From: Bacteroidales bacterium
GTDB taxonomy: Bacteria; Bacteroidota; Bacteroidia; Bacteroidales; F082
Assembly: GCA_017395365.1 (NCBI GenBank)
Contig: JAFPUN010000016.1
Coordinates: 1 to 64,000 of the forward strand
Reading direction: 5' to 3'
DNA: 64,000 nt
Part shown: piece by piece, positions 1 to 8,633 of the stretch
Layout: every line of letters begins with the position of its first letter
Numbering within the stretch: position 1 is the first letter of the stretch
Notes under the pieces: generated by a model
Database searches by the model: none
The model's input: only the letters and a program-made list of their open reading frames with translations
What the model was told of the DNA's origin: nothing
Made by a program: the position numbers and the translations under genes

Positions 1-284
1 ATAAGCAGGCGACGTGAGTCCCCGCCAAAAGTCCCGTAGGGACGACAGCCCATAAGTAGGCGACGTGAGTCCCCGCCAAAAGTCCCGTAGGGACGACAGC
101 CCATAAGCAGGCGACGTGAGTCCCCGCCAAAAGTCCCGTAGGGACGACAGCCCATAAGCAGGCGACATGAGTCCCCGCCAAAAGTCCCGTAGGGACGACA
201 GCCCGTAAGCAGGCGACGTGAGTCCCCGCCAAAAGTCCCGTAGGGACGACAGCCCATAAGCAGGCGACGTGAGTCCCTGCCCCC
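1..284. repeat. 51-bp tandem repeat array
   Basis: Five full copies and one partial copy of a 51-bp unit start at 1, 52, 103, 154, 205 and 256. The units differ by single bases only (for example at 57, 167 and 205). Each unit contains the inverted repeat GTCCC-gta-GGGAC. There are no unique spacers, so it is not a CRISPR array. The array runs off the left edge, so its true copy number is unknown. Degenerate unit-like sequence continues to about 335. Confidence 0.95.
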
Positions 285-355
285 AAAAAAACGACATATA
301 AATGCTGCCGCAGTGCGACAGCCCGACAGCCATACAACTCCTAACAGCAAACGCA

Positions 356-2266
356 ATGTCCCATCCCCTAGAATCTCTCTACCTCCAGTCCGACCTCCTC
401 CGCAAGGAATACGACTACGAGAAGGCCGAATATCTCGAAGCCGTCAAGCGCGCTCCGATGAACGGCGACGTAGCCGAAGGCGACTGCTGGTACCCCATCC
501 GCTTGGGCAACACATCATATAACATTGCCAACCAATTAGTTGTGGACGTCTTCTTCGACGGCACACAGCCCGAAGACACGAGCAGCGACTTCGAGCCAGG
601 CAAGATCGTCAACTTCTTCAGCCTCGAGAACGGACAGATGCGCGTGCTCAACTTCAACTGCACCGTGAGCCGCATCCAAGAGTTCCGCATGGAAATAGCG
701 GTGAACAACCGAAACGTACTGATGGCTCTTGAGAACCTGGCCTCGCGGGGCAACATCGGTGTGCTGTTGGGCATCGACGACTACTCCTATCAAGTGATGC
801 AGAGCAGCTTGCGACAGGTGCGCGAACGCAACGACGAGGACTTTGTCAACCTGCGCGGCGTGCTCATCGGTGAGCGGCAGCCCGCCTTCCGCGACAACCA
901 TTTCAACACGATACCATGGCTCAACGCGAGCCAAAACGCCGCCGTCAGCAAGGTGCTCAACGCCCGCGAGACCGCCATCGTGCACGGCCCGCCCGGCACA
1001 GGCAAGACAACCACCCTCGTGGAAGCCATCAGCGAGACCCTGAAACGCGAGACGCAAGTGTTGGTCTGTGCCCCGAGCAATGCCGCCGTCGACTGGATCA
1101 GCGAGCAGCTCTATCGGCGCGGCATCTCCGTTTTGCGCATCGGCAACCCGCTGAGGATCAACGACGTGATGATGGAATGCTCCTATGAATACCGCTATGG
1201 CAACCATCCCGACTATTTGGAGCTTTTCAGCGTGCGCTCGTCGCTCCGCGAAATCAAGAGCAGGCCCAAACTCGGCGACAAGGAACACAACCAAATCCGC
1301 AAGCTGCAGCACCGCGAGACCGAGTTGGAGGTGAAAATCCGCGAAGAGCTCTTTGCCACTTCGGGCGTCATCGCCTGCACCCTCATCGGCAGCGCCCACC
1401 ACTTGATGGAACGCCGCCACTTCGGCACCGTCTTCATCGACGAGGCCGCGCAAGCCCTCGAAGCCGCCTGCTGGACGGCCATCCTCAAGGCCGACCGCGT
1501 CGTCTTTGCCGGCGACCACCAGCAGCTGCCACCCACGGTGAAATGCAAGGAAGCCGATCGCGAAGGACTTGAACACACGCTGATGCAAAAAGTGGTGAAA
1601 AACAAGCCCTCGTGCGTCACCCTGCTTGACGTGCAATACCGAATGAACCGCGACATCATGGAGTTTTCGTCGCGACAGTTCTACCACGGCCAGCTGAAAG
1701 CCGACCCTTCCGTGGCCGACCGCGTGGTCTCCCCCATCGACAAGCCCTTGATGTGGGTCGACACGTCGCGATGCGACTTCGGCGAGCAGCAAAGCCGCAG
1801 CCTGAGCCGCAGCAACCACGAGGAGGCCAAACTCCTGATGAAGACCCTGATGGACTACGTAAAGCTCATCGGCATGGAGCACCTCCTGCGCGAGCAGGTG
1901 GACTTCGGCATCATCTCGCCCTACAAGGCACAAGTCAGGCTGTTACGCAAATACATGCGCAACAACAAGATGCTGAAGCCTTTGCGTCATCAAATCACCA
2001 TCAACACGGTGGATGGCTTCCAGGGGCAAGAGCGTGATCTCATCCTCATCAGCATGGTGCGCGACAACGACAGCGGCAACATCGGCTTCCTCAACGACTT
2101 GCGCCGCATGAACGTGGCCATCACCCGCGCCAAAATGAAACTCATCGTCTTCGGCAACGCGGAGACGATGAGTAAGACGAAGTTTTATGAAAAGCTAGTG
2201 GCTTATTTCCAAGAACGCGGCGACTTCGTCACGATTCAGCCCGATAACAGCGCCGAAAGTGATTGA
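356..2266 (+). CDS. SF1 (UPF1/IGHMBP2-like) DNA/RNA helicase
   Basis: An ATP-driven superfamily 1B helicase of the IGHMBP2/UPF1 group, 636 aa from the chosen start. Visible motifs are Walker A GPPGTGKTTT at about residue 211, motif Ia CAPSNAAVD, motif II FIDEAAQ, motif III FAGDHQQLPP, motif V TVDGFQGQERD and motif VI NVAITRAK. The N-terminal 190 residues resemble the OB-type 1B region of the family. The frame is open from an ATG at 302, but that stretch is still degenerate tandem-repeat sequence; MSHPLESLYLQ at 356 starts like family members. It converges on the next gene through a shared terminator. The nucleic-acid substrate cannot be read from sequence. Confidence 0.9.
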   Translation: MSHPLESLYLQSDLLRKEYDYEKAEYLEAVKRAPMNGDVAEGDCWYPIRLGNTSYNIANQLVVDVFFDGTQPEDTSSDFEPGKIVNFFSLENGQMRVLNFNCTVSRIQEFRMEIAVNNRNVLMALENLASRGNIGVLLGIDDYSYQVMQSSLRQVRERNDEDFVNLRGVLIGERQPAFRDNHFNTIPWLNASQNAAVSKVLNARETAIVHGPPGTGKTTTLVEAISETLKRETQVLVCAPSNAAVDWISEQLYRRGISVLRIGNPLRINDVMMECSYEYRYGNHPDYLELFSVRSSLREIKSRPKLGDKEHNQIRKLQHRETELEVKIREELFATSGVIACTLIGSAHHLMERRHFGTVFIDEAAQALEAACWTAILKADRVVFAGDHQQLPPTVKCKEADREGLEHTLMQKVVKNKPSCVTLLDVQYRMNRDIMEFSSRQFYHGQLKADPSVADRVVSPIDKPLMWVDTSRCDFGEQQSRSLSRSNHEEAKLLMKTLMDYVKLIGMEHLLREQVDFGIISPYKAQVRLLRKYMRNNKMLKPLRHQITINTVDGFQGQERDLILISMVRDNDSGNIGFLNDLRRMNVAITRAKMKLIVFGNAETMSKTKFYEKLVAYFQERGDFVTIQPDNSAESD

Positions 2267-2284
2267 ATGTTAGCAGTAACCAAC

Positions 2285-2314
2285 AAAAATGGCGGCCTCG
2301 CAGCCGCCATTTTT
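2285..2314. terminator. bidirectional rho-independent terminator
   Basis: Arms AAAAATGGCGGC and GCCGCCATTTTT enclose a 6-nt loop, giving a T-run on either strand. It lies between the convergent helicase and surface-protein genes. Confidence 0.9.
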
Positions 2315-2333
2315 CATAGCGATGATCAACATC

Positions 2334-5300
2334 TTATTCTATCGTCACTGTCTTGGAGTCTACCGAGTTAGAGATGTAAATATAACCCTTGCCCGGCTGT
2401 AACTCGCTGAGCGTACCGCTCCAGCCACTTCCCTCTTCGGTGACAGTGTAGATGGCGAAACCTCCATCTTGAGAGATAATTTTGTCGCCATTTTCTGGAA
2501 CAAAGTCGTCGCCAAACAGCGTGGCGATGCCGACATTATTCGCGCCCAAGTAGCCAATCCAGTTGGTGCCTTGCTCGATGGTAATATTGGTAGACGAAGC
2601 GAGACCCGTAATCGAGAACTCTCCTCCTTCGCTCACATAAATCTTGACCATTTGGCCGGGAACGATGGTTCCACTCGTGTTTCCGATTACGGCGTCACTA
2701 CCAAACATCGTTTGCAATGTTTCCAAACTTGTTTCAACCGCTGGAGCAAACCAATTCCAGCCTGCAAGCAAAGAGAAAACTAGCGATGCATCCTGATGCT
2801 CCGACTGTTCATGCGACAGCGGCAGCTGAGGCGTGGCCGTCATGGTTTGCGAAACAAATTCTCCAGGCACCCTAGTGAAAATGACTTTTGAATCTTCTGG
2901 AGTGGCTATAACAAACACGGCTTCCAAAGGATGGATAGGTTCGTTGGTAGTGACCTCGACAAGACCTGTTCCTTCCGCGTTCATCCGATAGTAAGTCCTG
3001 TTGATATAGGCATCGTAGGTCCAAGGATTGCCAACAAGGTTGAAGCCCTTGAATGACGCAGATTCATCATACTGCACATTATAACCACTGAAACTCTGAT
3101 TCAAATATCCTTCAATTTCCACAGTAGTACCATTCTTGCTGGCATAGAGCACGCCTTGACCGCGATTCCACCGTGGATTGTCTCCGTCTATTTTGAAGTT
3201 TCTCCATTCATCATTCTCGCTTTGGTCGAAGGAATAAAGGTCATAATCGCCATTGTCGACAAGGTTATAGATTTTGCTGTTTTCGGCATAGACATTGTCA
3301 TGGGGTATTGGGCATGAAAGCAAATACCAGTTCCCTGTACCTTCACCATAGCCGACAATGTTTTTGCGCATAGTGCCATAAAAAGGATGATTATTATTAT
3401 AAATCACTTGGGCACCATCGTCAATGATAAACAGTTTTACTCCATTGGCTCCATTATTAATTCGTTTGTCACCCATATCCAGCACTGCGCCAGCGGCCAC
3501 AAGCGTTGGTCCGCCTATACGGAGACCTTCTTCACCGCCGCCATACGTTTGTTCGCCGACGAACACCATGGTGTAAAGTTCCTCCTCGCCTGCCTTCTGG
3601 AACAAAGGCCAATACCAAATGTCGTCACTATTGAGCATGGTGGCACCCGTCTCATAAACGCCATAATCCAAATAGTCGCCGCAATAGTTTTCCGTGCCTC
3701 TCGAAAAACCGACCAAAGAATAGCCTTCGGGGGCAGGCATCGTCATATCATACAAGGGGCCTGAATGCGGATATAATCCATCTGACATGGATGCCTTAAG
3801 TCGGACAGTTCCGTTCTCATTCATATATTTATAGTACCGAAGCGGATACCATCTGGCATAATACACCTCTACATGCACGTCTTCATTGGGCATGGTGAAC
3901 TCAATCCAACTCCGATTGTCGCTGGCATCGCCGCCTTCCGCTGTCAGGTAAGTCCTCTGGTCCTGTTCGTCGAGGGTATAGACGCCGACACCTGAATACT
4001 GGTAGAAGATTTCATCATTGGCTCCCGTTGTCAACGAGGTCGGGAAACTGAGGTTGATTTGGTCGTCTTGCATATAGGCTCCACTATAGTTGCTTTCTGT
4101 ATTGAGCGTGACGACCGGCAAATATTGCGCGTCGGGGGTGGATTCGTTTTGGATCACAGGGCCGTAAATCACGTTGTGCGGGCGATAGACGGTGATGTCG
4201 TTGGCCGAGCGGGGCACAAGTTCAGGAACATTAGAAGTCCTTCTGAACACACCAATCACGTCAACTTCATTGAATTGCGCCACTTCCACATTGGTGTGGT
4301 GCGACACCGTGGCTTGCACCGTTTCTTGGGAAATGGTGAATTCCGTACTCGAAGTCACATAGTCCACAACGGCATTCTCTACTTTGACAAGCATGAATTC
4401 CTTGGTGTTCCATGGATCGCTTCCATCATCATTCGTCAACTCTGAAGTAGTCACCACGATCGGTGTCACCGTGTTGCCCTGACTCTTCACCTGGAGCAAG
4501 CTGAGGTTGTGCATGGCCAATACATAACCATTCCGATAAGGCCTACCTCTCACGATGATTTCGTCGCCCTTAACGATCTGGTTGTAATCGTCTTCGTTGA
4601 CAAAATCGTTACGTCTGAGCATTATGGCAACATGTGAACTGGCATCATCTGCATCTTGCAAATAAAGGTAATTGCCCAACTTGTGACTCACCACGCCACG
4701 CACGTTAAGCACCACGGGATCAGCTTGGCTTGCCTGGTATCTTGCAGTAGCAATATTATCATAAAGGTATTCATACGTCTTCTTGAAGAATTTGGTTTGC
4801 CTTCCTGGAGTATGGTTGGCATCAAAGCCTTTCCAATAGTGATTGTAATAATCGCCGTTTTCGTCAATGACCAAATAGTAGCCGTTGCAGTAGAGGTAAT
4901 AGTAGTCGTTGAACATTGGGCGGGGCGACCATTCGAAACCACGATTGTCGGGGCCTGTTCCAATGGTCACATCCCCCGAAGTGGAGCACTTCAAGTATTG
5001 GCCCGTAGTGCCAACAGGCTTGAAGAGGTATTTGCCTTGATAGCGATCAAAAGTCCATTTTACGCTGTTGAAATCCGCTGAAGAACCAGATTCAATGCCT
5101 AACAATACCGATTCGTTGCTTGGACTAAGGTGTAGCGGAATAGCCTTGCCATTGGTGTTGTCCATGCCATACCAATGGAAAACATAATATCCAGCAATGA
5201 CAAACTCATCGCCAGGGAGAATGTCCTCCAAGTCGGTCTCATACCATTTTTCAGTCACATAGCTCGGCGCTCCCACATAATCAACCGTGACGCCTTGGCA

Positions 5301-7799
5301 ATAAAGCGTTCCAGCCGTTGTGGTGATGCGGATCTTCAACACATCCCCCGATCCGATGACATAATCGGCATCGTCTCCGTTCATCTGGATGTCAATGTCG
5401 TGATAGCACTCTTCGCTATAGGTTTTGTTGGGCCACGACGACTTGAAAGCACCATTGTTGATGTGGGCCAAATCATAGTAAATTGGTTCGTTCAAATCTC
5501 CCACATAGACCTGCACTGTGCCCCAAGCAGTTTGGCCCGGCATCATATCCAACTTGATACCCTTGATGGCGTGGTCTACATAGCCGCTCAGTTGAAGCTC
5601 GAGATAATAGTTCTCGGAAGCATTATAGGGAATTTCATTATAGTCAAAAGACCCTGTTTGGTTTGAAACAACAGTGAAGCTGCTTCCTTCGGGCGGGCAG
5701 GTGTAGACTTGCGTAGCGCCAGTTTCGTCGAAACTATACACGTCGCGCGTGGTGGAGATGAGCGTTTCGGGGTTTTGGTAGATGGACATGTAGTCGCCAT
5801 CAAGCCAATTCTCGGAAGCTCCCATGACGTTGCCGTTGGCATCGTAAGCCCAAACAGAGAAGTTTATGCTGCGAATAATGGCCAAGGGATTGGGTTGGCA
5901 GGTGTATTGGATTTCGTAACCATCGCTGGTCTCCTCGAAATTGAACGTAATCCAGTTGGACTTGAGTTCGCAACCGCCTTCAGGGGTTTTCACCTTCCAA
6001 TGGTCGACACCCGACAAGTTGTTGCAAACCAACGGGATGGTGCCGCTTTGGGCTCCAGAGGCAAGCTCCAATTGATTGTTTTCGCCAAAGCTGATGGAAG
6101 CCCTGCCCAACTGTGTGATTTCGATTGGGGCGGAATAAACGTTTTGGTTTTCAGCGGTTACGCCTTCTATTCGCGCATAAGTCGTGCGATTCTCCGAACT
6201 TGTATTGATTGTCTCATAATGGACTAACAAAAAGTATCCAGTACCATTCCAATCCGTGGTTATGGTCAGCCAACGAGTAGTTTGCTCTACTTGACAAGTT
6301 GCGTCCGTATATTGCTTGACAGTGATGCCGCCTTGCGGGGTGAAATTGTGACAAATCGCACCCGTCATGCGGAAACCTTCAGCCACCGACTGGGAAAGGG
6401 TAATGTAATAATCACCCACCACGATGCAAGGCTCGGTCTCTGACCTGAAATGAGGTTGTATCTTGATGTCGTAGGCAGGCATGATGAAACTATTGCCGAT
6501 GATTTCCACTGAGTTGTCGGCCACCCATTCGCCATCTTCTTCCTTGAACACGGTCCAAACGCCAGTGCCAACATAGCCTGAGCTGAGTTGCGTCGCCAGA
6601 GTGACCTCAGTGCCTGCGGTGTGGTCATAGCCTTGATAGCACACGGCATAACCTCCGGTTTCTTCCATGATGGTAATGTGATAAGTCGGATCCGTCACCG
6701 TTCCTGTCAGGTTGATAACCACATCGGTAGCGCGTTCGGCGCCTAACGTGAGGACGCCGCTGTAGGTGCCACGTTCCAAGCCGGGCTTCAGGCGCACGCC
6801 CAAAGTGAAGCCGAAATAACTGGCGTCCGTGCTTTGAACGCCAACGTATTGCCCGTTCCAAGTGATGGCATCCGGATCGGTGACTTGGCAAAGCTCGAAG
6901 TCGGTTGAGTTCACTTCAGCCCAAATGGCCGAATTGTTGCCAGGATTTTGGACGCCAAACCACATGAAATTTCCTTCGGGGTCGGGGTCGCCATAGCCGT
7001 AGGAGAGTGCCATCGGGGTGGTTCCCATCATGATGGTAGGTGTAGGCAGTGAACTGTTGGGCACAAACGATGCTTCAATCAGCAGATCGTAGGCGGGCAT
7101 TAGGAAGACATATTCATGGTCTGCATACGGATCAGCGCTCAAATCATCAATTGTGATGCTTTCGGTCACATTTTCGTTGGTATTCTTGTTGTATAAAGTG
7201 AATCCATCAAAGCGATAGCCAGAGGTTGGATGCACATCCATATAAACCAAATCACCTGCCACGACATCATGTGAAGGGTAAACGGCCACCCAACCATGAG
7301 GATTGAGGCCATAGTCAAACTCGATGTTGTAGGTTGTTGCCGTCACCGTTCCCGTAAGCGTGATGGTGGCCGAAACGGGGTTACCATTTACCGTCGCGGT
7401 GAGGTTGACGACATCCGAGTGGGTGCTGCCTTGATCATAGCCTGGCTTCAGGCGCACAAGGAAATCGAATCCAAACCAGTATTGATCGGTATTGGTGGCT
7501 GTGAATTCGGTAAGGTTGGTCCACTCGCTTTGGCTCGATTCCGAGTTCCACAGCTCGAAATGGCTGTTACTGCCTTGGACCAAGCTGACAGTCACGTCGT
7601 TGCCTTCACCAAGGTTGGCGCAACTGACATAGACATATTGTCCCTCAGGGGCATCATTGCCAACGCCATAGCTGAAACTCAAACTAGGCTCTGTTAGGTT
7701 AGTAAATGTAATCGATTGTCCCTTGGCCTTCCCCATCGGGCCGACCAAGCCGCCGAGCAGCACCAAGGCTGCCAGCAGAAACGTAAACTTTTTCTTCAT
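2334..7799 (-). CDS. very large exported surface protein with Ig-like repeats
   Basis: 1821 aa. The N-terminus (MKKK then about 18 hydrophobic residues, ending near GKAKGQ) is a Sec signal peptide. The first third has repeated beta-sandwich modules: two copies of a unit with S.GYG..DPEG and LKPG...G.(Y/H)S, each followed by an InlB-like module with GY....W or GYRFDG and an MPAYD(I/L) motif. The middle has a BACON-like segment and an OB-fold-like segment around VVLNVRGVVSHKLGNY. The C-terminus has an LAGWNWFAP...LQPGKGYIYIS block instead of the PNP...GLY sorting domain seen in neighbours. Surface exposure is inferred; the export route beyond Sec is unclear. No enzymatic motif was recognised. 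The gene is monocistronic and ends at a shared terminator. Confidence 0.75.
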   Translation of the reverse strand: MKKKFTFLLAALVLLGGLVGPMGKAKGQSITFTNLTEPSLSFSYGVGNDAPEGQYVYVSCANLGEGNDVTVSLVQGSNSHFELWNSESSQSEWTNLTEFTATNTDQYWFGFDFLVRLKPGYDQGSTHSDVVNLTATVNGNPVSATITLTGTVTATTYNIEFDYGLNPHGWVAVYPSHDVVAGDLVYMDVHPTSGYRFDGFTLYNKNTNENVTESITIDDLSADPYADHEYVFLMPAYDLLIEASFVPNSSLPTPTIMMGTTPMALSYGYGDPDPEGNFMWFGVQNPGNNSAIWAEVNSTDFELCQVTDPDAITWNGQYVGVQSTDASYFGFTLGVRLKPGLERGTYSGVLTLGAERATDVVINLTGTVTDPTYHITIMEETGGYAVCYQGYDHTAGTEVTLATQLSSGYVGTGVWTVFKEEDGEWVADNSVEIIGNSFIMPAYDIKIQPHFRSETEPCIVVGDYYITLSQSVAEGFRMTGAICHNFTPQGGITVKQYTDATCQVEQTTRWLTITTDWNGTGYFLLVHYETINTSSENRTTYARIEGVTAENQNVYSAPIEITQLGRASISFGENNQLELASGAQSGTIPLVCNNLSGVDHWKVKTPEGGCELKSNWITFNFEETSDGYEIQYTCQPNPLAIIRSINFSVWAYDANGNVMGASENWLDGDYMSIYQNPETLISTTRDVYSFDETGATQVYTCPPEGSSFTVVSNQTGSFDYNEIPYNASENYYLELQLSGYVDHAIKGIKLDMMPGQTAWGTVQVYVGDLNEPIYYDLAHINNGAFKSSWPNKTYSEECYHDIDIQMNGDDADYVIGSGDVLKIRITTTAGTLYCQGVTVDYVGAPSYVTEKWYETDLEDILPGDEFVIAGYYVFHWYGMDNTNGKAIPLHLSPSNESVLLGIESGSSADFNSVKWTFDRYQGKYLFKPVGTTGQYLKCSTSGDVTIGTGPDNRGFEWSPRPMFNDYYYLYCNGYYLVIDENGDYYNHYWKGFDANHTPGRQTKFFKKTYEYLYDNIATARYQASQADPVVLNVRGVVSHKLGNYLYLQDADDASSHVAIMLRRNDFVNEDDYNQIVKGDEIIVRGRPYRNGYVLAMHNLSLLQVKSQGNTVTPIVVTTSELTNDDGSDPWNTKEFMLVKVENAVVDYVTSSTEFTISQETVQATVSHHTNVEVAQFNEVDVIGVFRRTSNVPELVPRSANDITVYRPHNVIYGPVIQNESTPDAQYLPVVTLNTESNYSGAYMQDDQINLSFPTSLTTGANDEIFYQYSGVGVYTLDEQDQRTYLTAEGGDASDNRSWIEFTMPNEDVHVEVYYARWYPLRYYKYMNENGTVRLKASMSDGLYPHSGPLYDMTMPAPEGYSLVGFSRGTENYCGDYLDYGVYETGATMLNSDDIWYWPLFQKAGEEELYTMVFVGEQTYGGGEEGLRIGGPTLVAAGAVLDMGDKRINNGANGVKLFIIDDGAQVIYNNNHPFYGTMRKNIVGYGEGTGNWYLLSCPIPHDNVYAENSKIYNLVDNGDYDLYSFDQSENDEWRNFKIDGDNPRWNRGQGVLYASKNGTTVEIEGYLNQSFSGYNVQYDESASFKGFNLVGNPWTYDAYINRTYYRMNAEGTGLVEVTTNEPIHPLEAVFVIATPEDSKVIFTRVPGEFVSQTMTATPQLPLSHEQSEHQDASLVFSLLAGWNWFAPAVETSLETLQTMFGSDAVIGNTSGTIVPGQMVKIYVSEGGEFSITGLASSTNITIEQGTNWIGYLGANNVGIATLFGDDFVPENGDKIISQDGGFAIYTVTEEGSGWSGTLSELQPGKGYIYISNSVDSKTVTIE

Positions 7800-7953
7800 A
7801 TTATTTATGTGTTTTGATTGTTATGTAAGCTACTGACACGGGACACGAGACAAGGATAACGACTCGCGTCCCGCGTCTCGCCTTCATTCCGTGGAAACGG
7901 AACTCGCGTTCATTATTTCAATTTGCAAAAATCAAAACAAAAATCCGACTACC

Positions 7954-7973
7954 ATTCCGTATTAATACGGAAT
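7954..7973. promoter_or_regulatory. perfect 20-bp palindrome, possible operator
   Basis: ATTCCGTATTAATACGGAAT reads identically on both strands. It sits in the 216-bp gap between the surface-protein start and the response-regulator stop. A nearby CCGT-ggaa-ACGG shares the CCGT/ACGG half-site. It could be a binding site for the neighbouring LuxR-type regulator; that is inference only. Confidence 0.4.
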
Positions 7974-8016
7974 TTGCATGGTCTCTGTTTCAAAAATGAA
8001 GATTTTCGGATGTCAC

Positions 8017-8628
8017 TCACTCCGTCAACCCATAGCGGACGGCGTAGTTGATCAATTCTTTCGTGGACTTCAGGCCAAGTTTGAGGAAGACGCGTTCCTT
8101 GTGGGTCTCAACGGTGCGTTTGCCGATGTGCAGCTTCTCACCTATCTCTTTTGCGGTCAAGCCTTGGGCACAAAGCTTGATAATCTCTTTCTCGCGATCA
8201 GAAAGTTCTTCGGAAACCGGGACTGAGACGGCCTCGAGAGTTGTCCCGAAAAGCATATCAATGCGTTGCTTCATCTCATCAGGCTTCACGTTCTTGCCGA
8301 TAAAGCCGTCAATGCGGTCATGTAATTGCGCCATCACCTTAGGGGGCAACACCTCGCCCGAAAGCAACAACACCTTTACTGAGGGGCAGTACAATTCAAC
8401 CGCATCGAGCACATCGAAGGCCGTGCCATCGGTTAGGAAAAAGTCGAGCAGGAGCAGGTCGAGTTCGTGGCCATTGGTTTTCAAGTATTCTGTGGATTGC
8501 ATCACATTCTCTGTCTCCGACACCACTTGGAAGGCAATGCCTGAATACCGCAACGTCATCTTCAAACCAACACGAAAAATCGGGTGGTCGTCCACTATCA
8601 TAATATTGATTTTCCGTTTGTTAGCCAT
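8017..8628 (-). CDS. NarL/LuxR-family response regulator
   Basis: 203 aa. A receiver domain occupies residues 6-120, with acidic pair D13/D14 and phospho-acceptor D62 in LLLLDFF. A LuxR-type helix-turn-helix lies at about 140-200 (LSDREKEIIKLCAQG, then TAKEIGEKLHIGKRTVETH). It lies 5 nt downstream of the histidine kinase gene on the same strand, so the two form a cognate pair. Phosphorylation by that kinase would drive DNA binding. Targets are not evident; the palindrome at 7954-7973 just downstream is a candidate. Confidence 0.93.
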   Translation of the reverse strand: MANKRKINIMIVDDHPIFRVGLKMTLRYSGIAFQVVSETENVMQSTEYLKTNGHELDLLLLDFFLTDGTAFDVLDAVELYCPSVKVLLLSGEVLPPKVMAQLHDRIDGFIGKNVKPDEMKQRIDMLFGTTLEAVSVPVSEELSDREKEIIKLCAQGLTAKEIGEKLHIGKRTVETHKERVFLKLGLKSTKELINYAVRYGLTE

Positions 8629-8633
8629 TTTCT

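Noticed and set aside
1-284. CRISPR array
   Set aside because: The units repeat end to end with no unique spacers.
536-1933. 465-aa antisense frame under the helicase
   Set aside because: Mirror of a strongly coding GC-biased gene; composition is His/Val/Ala-rich and matches no family.
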